Positions 16,629 through 25,268 of a stretch of 64,000 bases of DNA are shown here, piece by piece. Position 1 is the first letter of the stretch; each line of letters opens with the position of its first letter. The DNA comes from Bin55 sp964572845 (GTDB lineage: Bacteria; Pseudomonadota; Gammaproteobacteria; Pseudomonadales; Azotimanducaceae), in the NCBI GenBank assembly GCA_964572845.1, contig CAZNFX010000001.1, forward strand, positions 310,001 to 374,000, given 5' to 3'. Both the position numbers and the translations under genes were made by a program. The notes under the pieces are model-generated. The model searched no databases and had not been told where the DNA came from. It was given only the letters and a program-made list of their open reading frames with translations.

Positions 16629-17552
16629 ATGGCACTGAACGTACGCAACGAGCAAGCTCTACATAGCGCAAGAATTCACCCATCTCCATGGATGATCGTG
16701 TGGGTTGCCATTCGAAGCCACAAGGGAGCACTGGTGGGCGCCGGCGTATTTGCGTTTATAGTTCTCGCCGTCGCAATTGGTCCAATCCTCTACTCTGTTG
16801 ACCCGCAAGTTCCCGATGTTTCCATTCGCAATTTAAGCCCATCGATTGCGCATCCGTTCGGAACGGACAATTTGGGGCGCGACATGCTTGCTCAAGTGCT
16901 GTCGGGAGGACGGATCGCACTTGCCGTGGGATTTACCGCAATGGTGTTGTCCCTTGTTGTCGGCACAGCAATCGGGGTGCTAGCCGGATATTTCAAGTGG
17001 TTAGACGGTCCTCTCATGCGGCTGACGGATCTGTTTCTCGCGTTGCCCTTGCTGCCGTTGCTGCTGGTGATCATCATGCTGTTCCGGGACACTCTGCGTG
17101 CGGCATTCGGACCGGAAATGGGCATATTCTTCCTAATAGTCTTTGTGATTGGAATAACTAGCTGGATGCAAACAGCGAGGATTGTTCGAGGCGAGACCCT
17201 AGCAGTAAAGGAACGCGAGTTTGTGCTTGCCGCAACCAGTGTAGGGACGTCGGGCATGCGCATCGTGTTCAGGCATATCCTGCCCAACATACTCAGTCCC
17301 GTCATGGTGTCAGCAACGCTTGGTATCGCCAATGCGATCATTACTGAATCCACCCTGTCGTTTCTTGGTTTAGGGTTTCCTCCCGATTTCCCCACTTGGG
17401 GAAGGCTCTTGTTTGATGGTGCAAACTTCATTTCAATAACACCAGTCCGAGTTCTTTGGCCAGGTTTGGCGATATCGTTGACCGTGTTGAGCGTCAACTA
17501 CATCGGCGATGCACTGCGAGACGCAGTCGACCCACGAGTGCGGAACGAGTGA
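16629..17552 (+). CDS. DppC/OppC-type ABC transporter permease
   Basis: Second permease of the peptide importer, 307 aa. The hydrophilic N-terminus is followed by 'RSHKGALVGAGVFAFIVLAVAIGPILYSVDP', then 'HPFGTDNLGRDMLAQVLSGGRIALAVGF', a block unique to the DppC branch. 'WMQTARIVRGETLAVKEREFVLAATSVGTSGMRIVFRHILPN' is the ATPase-coupling loop. It starts 8 bases after the upstream stop. No DppD/DppF-type ATPase follows: the next gene is miaB, with a 149-base gap. The transporter must borrow its ATPases from elsewhere or be incomplete. Confidence 0.93.
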   Translation: MALNVRNEQALHSARIHPSPWMIVWVAIRSHKGALVGAGVFAFIVLAVAIGPILYSVDPQVPDVSIRNLSPSIAHPFGTDNLGRDMLAQVLSGGRIALAVGFTAMVLSLVVGTAIGVLAGYFKWLDGPLMRLTDLFLALPLLPLLLVIIMLFRDTLRAAFGPEMGIFFLIVFVIGITSWMQTARIVRGETLAVKEREFVLAATSVGTSGMRIVFRHILPNILSPVMVSATLGIANAIITESTLSFLGLGFPPDFPTWGRLLFDGANFISITPVRVLWPGLAISLTVLSVNYIGDALRDAVDPRVRNE

Positions 17553-17701
17553 TGTCCACGATCCTCGGAAAACGCGAGTTCAATCAAAAACTGTCGCTAC
17601 AATTGCCCAGCAGTTATTGACATGTCTATTGGGACGGAGAGCACTTCACTACCGATCCACTCATTGAATATCGCACGTAACACAAGCATTCTCCATCAGC
17701 C

Positions 17702-19027
17702 ATGAAAGTTTTCGTCAAGACCTATGGGTGTCAAATGAACGAGTACGACTCGTCTCGTATGACGGAATTGCTCCAAACAACCCATGGTGCACAGCCAGTC
17801 GGCACTGCTGACGATGCCGATCTGATCTTGCTCAATACGTGCTCGATCCGCGAGAAAGCTCAAGAGAAAGTGTTCCACGAACTCGGACGATACCGCCAGC
17901 TCAAGACTCAGAATCCTGACTTGCTGATCGGAGTGGGCGGATGCGTCGCATCCCAAGAGGGAAGCGCAATAACCAACCGAGCTCCCTACGTAGACTTGGT
18001 CTTCGGACCCCAGACTCTACACCGATTGCCTGAAATGATCGATCAGTCGCGTGAAACCGGCCAGCCCGTAATCGACATTCAGTTTCCAGAAATCGAAAAA
18101 TTCGATCGTCTGCCAACGCCAAACGCAAGCAGCGCATCCGCCTATGTTTCCGTTATGGAAGGCTGCAGCAAGTACTGTACGTTTTGCGTTGTCCCGTATA
18201 CGCGAGGCCCAGAAGTCAGTCGCCCTGTTAGCGACGTTATGCGAGAGGTAGTTTCGCTGGTTGCTCAGGGAGTACGCGAAGTCCACTTTCTGGGTCAGAA
18301 CGTGAACGCGTATCGCGGGCATTTTCAAGGCGGGACGGCCGACTTGGCGGAACTCATCCACTACACATCAAGAATTGAAGGAGTGGAGCGAATTCGCTAT
18401 ACGACGTCTCATCCGGTGGAGTTCTCTGACTCGCTGATTGACGCATATCGCTCGATCCCACAACTGGTAAGTCATGTGCATCTACCCGTTCAGTCTGGTT
18501 CCGATCGCATCCTTGCCCGTATGAAACGTGGACATACCGTATTGGAGTACAAATCCAAAATTCGGCGATTGCGTGCTTGTCGCCCGGAAATCGCCCTTTC
18601 TTCAGATTTTATTGTTGGGTTTCCTGGTGAGACTGAGCAGGATTTTGAGCAGACGCTGGCGCTTGTTGAGGAACTCGACTACGACATCTCGTTCAGCTTC
18701 ATTTATAGCGCACGCCCCGGCACTCCCGCTGCGTCTATGGGTGATGCCACAACGATCGAGGAGAAGAAGGAGCGACTGAATCGGCTACAAGCTCGATTGC
18801 GGTTGCAAGCGGAGAATCACGCAAACAAAATGGTGGGGACAACACAACGTGTGCTCGTAGTAGGTCCCTCCAGGAGAACGCCTGGGGCACTTCAAGGAAG
18901 AACAGAGAACAATCGCGTGGTGAACTTCCACGCTTCAGCAACCAACGAACCATTGGTCGATGTAGTCATAACGGAGGCCTTGCCGAACTCGCTGCGAGGC
19001 GAGTTGCTTCAAGACAATAGCGTTTAG
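17702..19027 (+). CDS. miaB: MiaB, tRNA-2-methylthio-N6-dimethylallyladenosine synthase
   Basis: Radical-SAM methylthiotransferase acting on A37 of tRNAs already carrying i6A. 441 aa, full length. The N-terminal UPF0004 domain has its three auxiliary-cluster cysteines (C10 in 'TYGCQMNEYDS', C47, C81). The radical-SAM cluster is CxxxCxxC at 155/159/162 in 'CSKYCTFCVVPYTRG'. The middle contains 'FLGQNVNAYRG' and 'SDFIVGFPGETEQDFEQTL', and a C-terminal TRAM domain begins around residue 375. The usual phoH-ybeY partners are not downstream; instead a convergent murG follows. Confidence 0.95.
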   Translation: MKVFVKTYGCQMNEYDSSRMTELLQTTHGAQPVGTADDADLILLNTCSIREKAQEKVFHELGRYRQLKTQNPDLLIGVGGCVASQEGSAITNRAPYVDLVFGPQTLHRLPEMIDQSRETGQPVIDIQFPEIEKFDRLPTPNASSASAYVSVMEGCSKYCTFCVVPYTRGPEVSRPVSDVMREVVSLVAQGVREVHFLGQNVNAYRGHFQGGTADLAELIHYTSRIEGVERIRYTTSHPVEFSDSLIDAYRSIPQLVSHVHLPVQSGSDRILARMKRGHTVLEYKSKIRRLRACRPEIALSSDFIVGFPGETEQDFEQTLALVEELDYDISFSFIYSARPGTPAASMGDATTIEEKKERLNRLQARLRLQAENHANKMVGTTQRVLVVGPSRRTPGALQGRTENNRVVNFHASATNEPLVDVVITEALPNSLRGELLQDNSV

Positions 19028-19098
19028 TAGATTTCGTGAGGCGGCTCAGGGAATTTACGCTACATTTTGTACGATCAATCCATGCTTAGGCTGACGAG

Positions 19099-20157
19099 CT
19101 AGCCAACGCAACGATCCAATTCATTAACAATCACGGCGAGGCTATCTCGTACGGGAAATTCCGTAATCTTCTGAATCCAGGATTCTCGCTCCAGAACGAT
19201 CAGCTCGAGGGTCGCCAGCAGAGAACTCTCCGTGAGCTTTTCTTGTGGAATCACCAAGCTCCATCCGTTCACTTCGGAATATTCCGCGTTCTCAATTTGG
19301 TCCCCTCGACTCGCTGTAATCGGCAACGGAATCAATACGTTAGGCTTGCGCAACGTCAACAACTCGAGGAGTGCGTTGGCCCCCGCGCGCGACACCACCA
19401 CGTCTGCCAATGCAAGCACATCGCCCCATTCTTGGTCGATATATTCAAACTGATAGTAGTCACTAAGGTTCCTCAAGCCTTCATGCATCTGTTCCCTACC
19501 ACAAACATGTACAACGGTATAAATATTTGCAAGTCGTTCTGCGCAATTGTGAACAATTCGATTGATTTCCCCAGCTCCCATGCTGCCGCCTACGACGACA
19601 ACCACGGGTTTCTTGTCTTGCAACCCTAGCCACTGTCTGGCTTTCGAAGCATCGCCATTCAGCAGCTCGTTTCGTATGGGTGTTCCGCTGACGACTACGT
19701 TCTTGCCACGTGTGCGGGTAGTCTCGAAGTTGACACATTGCGATTTGACAAAAGGAGTACAAAGGCGTGTAGCCAAGCCGGGGGTTAGATCAGACTCGTG
19801 GGCAACCACGGGAATCCGCAGCACCCAACTCGCTACAACCACCGGAAAGGAAACAAACCCGCCCTTGGAAAAAACTACAGACGGTTTGACGCGCGCAACG
19901 ATCCATAGGGCCTGAAGAATGCCAATCGGCACGCGGAAGGCATCCACAAAGTTTTCGAACGACAAATATCGTCGCAGTTTGCCCGTGGTGATTCCAATAA
20001 ATTGCACGCCAAGGTCCGCAACCAAGCCACTTTCAAGACCACTCTTAGATCCAACGTAAACAACATTGTCACCGCGATCTAGTAGGTGCCGCATAATGGG
20101 CTTGGCGGGGATCACGTGCCCCGCAGTACCACCACCAGTAAATAGAAAGGTCGTCAA
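19099..20157 (-). CDS. murG: MurG-type UDP-GlcNAc:lipid I transferase, Firmicutes-like branch
   Basis: Adds GlcNAc to lipid I to form lipid II on the cytoplasmic membrane face. 352 aa: glycine-rich loop 'FTGGGTAGHVIPAKPI' at residues 4-19, then 'GKLRRYLSFENFVDAFRV', 'VVFSKGGFVSFPVVVASW', 'IPVVAHESDLTPGLATRL', a second glycine-rich loop 'VVVVGGSMGAGEINRIV' and the UDP-GlcNAc site 'VVSRAGANALLELLTLRKPN' to 'SRGDQIENA'. The GKLRRY, FSKGGFVS, HESDLTPG and SRGDQ blocks match Staphylococcus/Bacillus MurG rather than the E. coli form ('GMGGYVSG', 'HEQNGIAG'). The gene is outside any division cluster. Its start is 10 bases from an assembly gap, so linkage to hda is not certain. Whether a normal murG exists elsewhere is unknown. 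Confidence 0.9.
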   Translation of the reverse strand: MTTFLFTGGGTAGHVIPAKPIMRHLLDRGDNVVYVGSKSGLESGLVADLGVQFIGITTGKLRRYLSFENFVDAFRVPIGILQALWIVARVKPSVVFSKGGFVSFPVVVASWVLRIPVVAHESDLTPGLATRLCTPFVKSQCVNFETTRTRGKNVVVSGTPIRNELLNGDASKARQWLGLQDKKPVVVVVGGSMGAGEINRIVHNCAERLANIYTVVHVCGREQMHEGLRNLSDYYQFEYIDQEWGDVLALADVVVSRAGANALLELLTLRKPNVLIPLPITASRGDQIENAEYSEVNGWSLVIPQEKLTESSLLATLELIVLERESWIQKITEFPVRDSLAVIVNELDRCVG

Positions 20158-20167
20158 AGCTGTAGTG

Positions 20168-20177
20168 NNNNNNNNNN
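20168..20177. other. Assembly gap (10 N)
   Basis: Ten N characters separate the MurG start from the truncated 3' end of hda. The true gap length is unknown, and the order of the two sides is only as good as the scaffolding. Confidence 1.
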
Positions 20178-20776
20178 CGTTGTTGAATCACAGAGGCGTC
20201 GTCAAGCTTATCCAAGGCTTCAAGCAAATCATGCTGGGACCGGCCTAGACGAACCAGCAGGAAGTTGGCCACGTCTTGTGAAATCTCGATTCCGCGGTTA
20301 GCAGCTAAATCGAGTAGCAAATCAACCCTCTCCTGTTCTGGAAGTGGAAGAAGATGAACCTCCTGAAACACTCGCATGCGTGACTCTAAGTCTCGCAGCG
20401 AGAATTCCTGGTGAGCTGCTGGCTTGGTTGCAGTTACCACTAAGCGTCCATCTGAAGTCCTAAGTTGCTCGTAGACGCCGAGTATTTGCGATTCACCCTC
20501 CTTGTTCTCGAGCCACTGTCCAATGTCGTCAAATACGATTAGGGAAAACTGATCCAATCCAACCAATTCATAACTGGATTCGCTAATGAGTATTGCATCA
20601 CGGGATTCGCCTACCAGTGCTTGAGCCACATGCGACTTGCCGACAGAGCGGGAACCGTGCAACCAAATATGCCTGTTCGAACGTACATGATCAAGCAGTC
20701 TGCCATTCAATCCAACACGAAAATTCGCAAAGGTACGACTCTCATGCGGTCGAAGCCGCAATGTGATGTCCTTCAT
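20178..20776 (-). CDS. hda: Hda, DnaA regulatory inactivator homologue (3' end in gap)
   Basis: AAA+ protein of the DnaA superfamily that, with the loaded beta clamp, stimulates ATP hydrolysis by DnaA to limit re-initiation. About 199 codons are present. Visible are a Walker A-like 'GSRSVGKSHVAQAL', Walker B 'LIVFDDIGQW', 'LVVTATKPAAHQEFSLRDLESRM' and the C-terminal helical domain. The last 15-20 residues normally following 'LDKLDDASVIQQ' are lost in the N gap. The ATG at 20776 overlaps the upstream PgsA-like stop (ATGA). The usual clamp-binding QL(S/P)L-type N-terminus reads 'DITLRLRP' here, so the motif is weak. A frame that appears to run on through the gap is an artefact. Confidence 0.85.
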
Positions 20777-21369
20777 GCAACGTCGCCTGAGCCCGAACGC
20801 TCGACACGTGATTGACGCCACTCCTTGATGGCTCGACGCCCCCAAAAGAACGCGTAATCCAAGCCTGATACCACTGCGAACCCCAATGCAACGAAATAAC
20901 CCCAGGGGTTGAGAATAATTAGCGAGTACTCGCTAACAGGCCAATCTTGGGTGCCAATGATTATCAAGATCGGAACGGCGACCTGCACTGCAGTGTTGAG
21001 CTTGCTGAGGAACGACGGTTCCACATCGAGTCGTTTTACCAGCAAGCGATACATTCCTGCACCTACCAATATCGCAACATCGCGGCCAATGACGATCACC
21101 ATGAGCCAAATTGGGTACATATGCTTGAACGCTAGGAGTACGACTACTAGCCCGAATGTGAGCTTGTCGGCGATAGGGTCAGTGACTTGACCAAACCGAG
21201 ATTCCCAACGGAAAGCTCGAGCAAGCGCGCCGTCCAATAGATCCGATGCACCGGCGATAAGGAGCAATACAAGAACGACAATCCAGTCATCGATAACTAT
21301 AAAGTAGCCTATGGGCAGGATGAGTAGGATTCGACCAATCGTGATCGCGTTGGGTAACTGAGAGATCAC
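20773..21369 (-). CDS. PgsA-like CDP-alcohol phosphatidyltransferase
   Basis: Integral membrane phospholipid synthase, 198 aa. The family catalytic signature D-x2-D-G-x2-A-R-x8-G-x3-D-x3-D is intact in 'SDLLDGALARAFRWESRFGQ' followed by 'VTDPIADK' (about residues 42-70). About five or six hydrophobic helices follow, as expected. Likely donor and acceptor are CDP-diacylglycerol and glycerol-3-phosphate, but the position next to hda and DUF2066 rather than uvrC leaves the acceptor open. Its ATG overlaps the DUF2066 stop and its stop overlaps the hda start, giving a three-gene coupled operon. Confidence 0.88.
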   Translation of the reverse strand: MISQLPNAITIGRILLILPIGYFIVIDDWIVVLVLLLIAGASDLLDGALARAFRWESRFGQVTDPIADKLTFGLVVVLLAFKHMYPIWLMVIVIGRDVAILVGAGMYRLLVKRLDVEPSFLSKLNTAVQVAVPILIIIGTQDWPVSEYSLIILNPWGYFVALGFAVVSGLDYAFFWGRRAIKEWRQSRVERSGSGDVA

Positions 21370-22424
21370 TTCTCACCATTCCACAGAAAGTCAAGCACTC
21401 CAGAATCACTCGATTCCTCGAGTTGAGGCGTACGTGGAACAAGCTTGCCGTATGGCGTCATAAGATCGACAAGCCGATCAGACGACGATGGGGTGGTTAC
21501 CTCTATTTCCAGCAATCCATTGCTGTACGAAACCACGTCCATTCCATCTATGAAGTCCTGTTCACTGATATGTTTCAAAAGCCCAGCGTACGCAGCGATC
21601 GTCCTTATTTCGTCGACCCTCACACGTATTACGTTTTGCAAGTCCCTGTCAAGTGCATAGCGACTGGCAAGCAAGTTAGCAATCTTGTCGACTCCTTGCT
21701 GCAATGCGTTCGATTCGTCGTCTATCTCCATTACCGAGGAAATTGCAGATTCCTTCATCCAAACCGTCAAGTGCAGGCGGGCACCACCAAGAATATTCTC
21801 CCTAATGGAACCCGCGACGACCAAGTCTGTAGCATAGCGTTTGGACGCTTGCTCAATGTCGAGCCAAAATTGCCCATCGACTGTGGATGTATTGATCAGC
21901 TGACGATCAGATAGGTCCATGAGCGGAAGAATCAGCTTGATGCCTCGGTCTTTGGCACGTTGCAAGACAATGTTTCCAACCTGTGTGTTTGCTCCAACCA
22001 TTTCCGATTCGAGGCGACCACGGATCGACATCCACAACAAGATCGATGGCCTGTCTGAAGGCCAAATGGGCAATCCTGCTTCTTTCGTCAATTCCTGTAT
22101 GAGTTCATGGTCGAAGTGAGCAACCAATACGTCGTTGTCATCTCCTTCGCTATTGACCGATGTAGCAAACCGGTATTGCTGTACATAGGACGCAGGATCC
22201 ATCAACGCATTTCTCACCGCGAGAGACTCCGCGACCTCTACTTGTCCGGTTACGCGCATCAAGCAGGTCCGCATCGCGGTCTGAAGTGCGGCGTTCGCAC
22301 TAGCTTGCGTTCTTGAGGCGACCCTGACTTCGACGTCATAGAGCCACTCTACAGGTTCTGCGTGCACTGGAAACCAAGTCCCGCATGCACAGACAACCAC
22401 ACAAAAGGCAATGCTGCGAACCAT
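21366..22424 (-). CDS. DUF2066 exported protein
   Basis: A 352-aa protein of the gammaproteobacterial DUF2066 family, function unknown. It has a clear signal peptide ('VRSIAFCVVVCACGTWFPVHA', cleavage about residue 22) and the family opening 'LYDVEVRVASRTQASANAALQTAMRTCLMRVTG'. It also contains 'GDDNDVLVAHFDHELIQELTKEAGLPIWPSDRPSILLWM', typical of the first half. In this clade it habitually sits between purM (divergent) and the CDP-alcohol transferase/hda, as here. Probably periplasmic. Confidence 0.88.
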   Translation of the reverse strand: MVRSIAFCVVVCACGTWFPVHAEPVEWLYDVEVRVASRTQASANAALQTAMRTCLMRVTGQVEVAESLAVRNALMDPASYVQQYRFATSVNSEGDDNDVLVAHFDHELIQELTKEAGLPIWPSDRPSILLWMSIRGRLESEMVGANTQVGNIVLQRAKDRGIKLILPLMDLSDRQLINTSTVDGQFWLDIEQASKRYATDLVVAGSIRENILGGARLHLTVWMKESAISSVMEIDDESNALQQGVDKIANLLASRYALDRDLQNVIRVRVDEIRTIAAYAGLLKHISEQDFIDGMDVVSYSNGLLEIEVTTPSSSDRLVDLMTPYGKLVPRTPQLEESSDSGVLDFLWNGEK

Positions 22425-22461
22425 TAGCTACTGCAATCGAATCGCTTCCTCTATTATCCGG

Positions 22462-22489
22462 TTTACTGCGGTTAGCGATTGGTTAGAAT
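22462..22489 (+). promoter_or_regulatory. Candidate purM promoter
   Basis: TTTACT at 22462-22467, a 16-base spacer and TAGAAT at 22484-22489; predicted start near 22496, about 20 bases before purM. It lies in the 92-base divergent space shared with the DUF2066 operon. No PurR-like operator was recognised. Confidence 0.4.
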
Positions 22490-22516
22490 TTCTCCATAAC
22501 ACTGCGCTGGTTCCAA

Positions 22517-23554
22517 ATGGGCAACACATACCGTGACGCAGGCGTCGACATCGACGCTGGGAATGACTTGGTAGACCGCATTCGACCAGCCATTGCGCGC
22601 ACAATGCGCCCCGAGATTCTCAATGACTTGGGGGGATTTGCCGCATTTTCGACAATTCCCGAGAACTACAAAGATCCCGTATTGGTTTGCGCAACGGACG
22701 GCGCCGGCACAAAGATCGAGCTTGCCATTGCCCATGACCGACACGACACAATCGGTCAGGACTTGGTGGCAATGTGTGTCAATGATGTCCTCGTCTACGG
22801 TGCCGAACCGCTGCTGTTCCTTGATTATTTTGCTACGGGAAAGCTCGATGTAGATATTGCGGAGAGAGTGGTTCGCGGAATTGCGGATGCGTGCGTATTG
22901 GCAGGTTGTGCATTGCCCGGTGGTGAAACCGCCGAGATGCCGGGAATGTACGGCCCGAGCAAGTACGATCTTGCAGGATTCTGCATCGGCGTTGTCGAGC
23001 GCGAGCAAGTGAGTAGGGGCAATCGCACGTTGGAGAACGATATATTGATCGGACTTGCTAGCGATGGACCTCACTCAAACGGTTTCTCTCTCATTCGCAA
23101 GCTTCTAAACCAATCAAAACCGGAATCCACCCCGCAGGATATCGTTTGGGCGGAGTTTTTCGCACCTACACGAATCTATGTCAAACCAGTATTGGGGATC
23201 GCCAAGTACGCAACCGGAATGGCCCACATCACCGGCGGCGGACTAATCGAAAACCCGTCTCGCATGTTGAACGAAAATCTAGCGATAGAGCTAGACCTAA
23301 ACTCTTGGCCGCGACACGAGAGCTTCCGTTGGATCCGGGACTCTAGCAATCTGGATGAGTTCGAGATGCTTAGAACGTTTAATTGCGGCGTGGGGTTCGT
23401 TGTGGCCGTTCGCGGATCGGACGCGTCAACGGTAAGTGCCGAATTGCGTGCCGCAGGAGAGCGGCCGTTTGAAATTGGACGTATCGTCCCTAGCGGCAAA
23501 GTTCCCGGACCAAATTGCGTCGTGATTGATCGTGGGGGCTGCAATTTCGGGTAG
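22517..23554 (+). CDS. purM: Phosphoribosylformylglycinamidine cyclo-ligase
   Basis: Fifth step of purine synthesis, converting FGAM to AIR with ATP, in the cytoplasm. 345 aa, normal length. Motifs: 'TYRDAGVDIDAGNDLVDRI', 'VLVCATDGAGTKIELA' (ATP/substrate loop), 'DLVAMCVNDVLVYGAEPLLFLDYFATGKLD', 'GCALPGGETAEMPGMY' and 'ATGMAHITGGGLIENPSRML'. The usual partner purN does not follow; the next gene (dcd) is convergent 5 bases away. Confidence 0.95.
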   Translation: MGNTYRDAGVDIDAGNDLVDRIRPAIARTMRPEILNDLGGFAAFSTIPENYKDPVLVCATDGAGTKIELAIAHDRHDTIGQDLVAMCVNDVLVYGAEPLLFLDYFATGKLDVDIAERVVRGIADACVLAGCALPGGETAEMPGMYGPSKYDLAGFCIGVVEREQVSRGNRTLENDILIGLASDGPHSNGFSLIRKLLNQSKPESTPQDIVWAEFFAPTRIYVKPVLGIAKYATGMAHITGGGLIENPSRMLNENLAIELDLNSWPRHESFRWIRDSSNLDEFEMLRTFNCGVGFVVAVRGSDASTVSAELRAAGERPFEIGRIVPSGKVPGPNCVVIDRGGCNFG

Positions 23555-23559
23555 CTAAC

Positions 23560-24126
23560 CTAGATCTTCGGCAGTGTCACTCCGCGCTGCCCCTGATACT
23601 TGCCTTTGCGGTCCTTGTACGAAACCTCACAGGGCTCATCGGCCTGAAAGAAGAGCATCTGGGCTACGCCCTCATTGGCATAGATCTTCGCGGGCAGGTT
23701 CGTCGTGTTGGAGAACTCCAACGTCACGTGGCCTTCCCATTCCGGTTCCAAGGGTGTCACATTCACGATGATCCCACACCTAGCGTAGGTCGACTTTCCA
23801 ACACAAATAGTCAGGACATCACGTGGAATTCGAAAGTACTCAATCGTACTTGCCAAAACAAATGAATTTGGCGGAATGATGCACACGTCGCCGGAAGTCG
23901 GGACAAAACTTCGTTCGTCGAACGCCTTGGGATCTACAGTTGCTGAGAAAATGTTCGTGAACACCTTGAATTCGGGTGCGCAACGCACGTCGTAGCCATA
24001 GCTCGACGTTCCCCAAGACACCACATTTTGAGAACTTGCGCGACGGATCTGATCGGGTTCGTAGGGTTCGATCATGCCGTGCTGCTGCGCCATTCGGCGG
24101 ATCCAATGGTCAGCCTTGATAGTCAA
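23560..24126 (-). CDS. dcd: dCTP deaminase
   Basis: Deaminates dCTP to dUTP, feeding thymidylate synthesis. From the TTG at 24126 the product is 188 aa, the family's exact length, beginning '(M)TIKADHWIRRMAQQHGMIEP' as in Pseudomonas Dcd; a longer frame upstream only overlaps apbC. 'SSYGYDVRCAPEFKVFTNI', 'SFVLASTIEYFRIPRDVLTICVGKSTYARCG' (catalytic Glu region 'TPLEPEWEGHVTLE') and 'GKYQGQRGVTLPK' are all present. The TTG overlaps the apbC stop (TTGA), so the two genes are coupled. Confidence 0.95.
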   Translation of the reverse strand: MTIKADHWIRRMAQQHGMIEPYEPDQIRRASSQNVVSWGTSSYGYDVRCAPEFKVFTNIFSATVDPKAFDERSFVPTSGDVCIIPPNSFVLASTIEYFRIPRDVLTICVGKSTYARCGIIVNVTPLEPEWEGHVTLEFSNTTNLPAKIYANEGVAQMLFFQADEPCEVSYKDRKGKYQGQRGVTLPKI

Positions 24127-25163
24127 TTCGAGTCCATAGAAATAGTTGGAGCGGGCGCCGTCTTGCGACTCGTCTCCCAATGAACGCCCGCAGTTAGGCG
24201 AGCGCATTCGACAAACATCTTTGAGATTTCGCCCGATTGCCGTGTTGCTGTGGGAGGTGTGCCCGCATCAGTAAGCTCCCGTAGACTCAAGTCCAACGGG
24301 AACGCACCCAAAATCTTGGTGCCATACTCGCGTGCAACGCGAGAGCCCCCTGCAGAACCGAATATCTGATGCCTCTTGCCGCACCCGTCACAAACAAAAT
24401 AGCTCATGTTTTCGATGACGCCAAGGATTGGTACATCTACCTTGGCGAACATCTCGATGCCCTTCCGTGCATCAGCTAGCGCTATGTCCTGAGGAGTTGT
24501 AACGATTACGGCTCCTCCAAGAGTCACTTGCTGTGAGAGCGTAAGCTGAATATCCCCAGTTCCAGGTGGCATGTCCACGATTAGGTAGTCGACGTCACCC
24601 CATAGAGTCTGATTCAGCAATTGCTGCAACGCTCCCGACGCCATAGGACCGCGCCAGACCATTGGGGTTCGCTCGGTCACGAGCATGCTCATCGAGATGG
24701 CTTCAATGCCATGAACGCGAATAGGCTCAAAGAACTTTTCGTCTCTCACTGCGGGTCTTCGGCCATCTGGGATGCCCAGCATGACACCCTGGCTAGGGCC
24801 ATAAATGTCGGCATCCAGCAATCCCACCTTGGCTCCGGCCGCGGCCAATCCCAAAGCTAAATTTACGGCTACGGTAGATTTTCCAACACCGCCCTTGCCC
24901 GAAGCCACAGCAATCACGTTTCGGACGCCACGAAGGGTGGTGGTTTGCGGTGGCCGAAACTTGAGCTGTAGCTCGACAGACGCCTCGTCGATCCACGTCG
25001 CTACTTCTGATCGATAGGACTCGTTCAGTCCATCTACCGGATAGCCCAGATCGACATCGACATGCCAATTGTCATCGAGTCGGCCGGAATGTTTGATAGC
25101 GTCGAGCTCACCCCACGCTGTTCCTAATACGGGATCAAGAAACAGCTCTAGTGCTTGCGCCAT
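24123..25163 (-). CDS. apbC: ApbC/Mrp iron-sulfur carrier P-loop ATPase
   Basis: Binds and transfers [4Fe-4S] clusters to apoproteins in the cytoplasm. 346 aa: a short N-terminal MIP18-like domain (about 1-85), then the deviant Walker A 'ASGKGGVGKSTVAVNLALGL', 'LLDADIYGPSQGVMLGI', 'PMVWRGPMASGALQQLLNQT', 'DYLIVDMPPGTGDIQLTL' and the cluster-binding CxxC in 'FVCDGCGKRHQIFG'. It is divergent from metG, the usual gammaproteobacterial arrangement. Rnf subunits, MiaB, Nth and DinG in this window all need Fe-S clusters. Confidence 0.94.
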   Translation of the reverse strand: MAQALELFLDPVLGTAWGELDAIKHSGRLDDNWHVDVDLGYPVDGLNESYRSEVATWIDEASVELQLKFRPPQTTTLRGVRNVIAVASGKGGVGKSTVAVNLALGLAAAGAKVGLLDADIYGPSQGVMLGIPDGRRPAVRDEKFFEPIRVHGIEAISMSMLVTERTPMVWRGPMASGALQQLLNQTLWGDVDYLIVDMPPGTGDIQLTLSQQVTLGGAVIVTTPQDIALADARKGIEMFAKVDVPILGVIENMSYFVCDGCGKRHQIFGSAGGSRVAREYGTKILGAFPLDLSLRELTDAGTPPTATRQSGEISKMFVECARLTAGVHWETSRKTAPAPTISMDSN

Positions 25164-25268
25164 GAAAAATCACACGGATGTGGGGGCTTGGTATTGTATG
25201 CTTTGCACCCCAACCGACCACGCCTGCAAGTCACTCGACCCCCTCATACGATCTTAGGGCGACTACCC

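Noticed and set aside
20069..20845. Reverse frame reading through the N gap as one protein
   Set aside because: It joins Hda to a second frame inside the MurG start region through unknown bases; MurG starts at 20157 and Hda ends in the gap.
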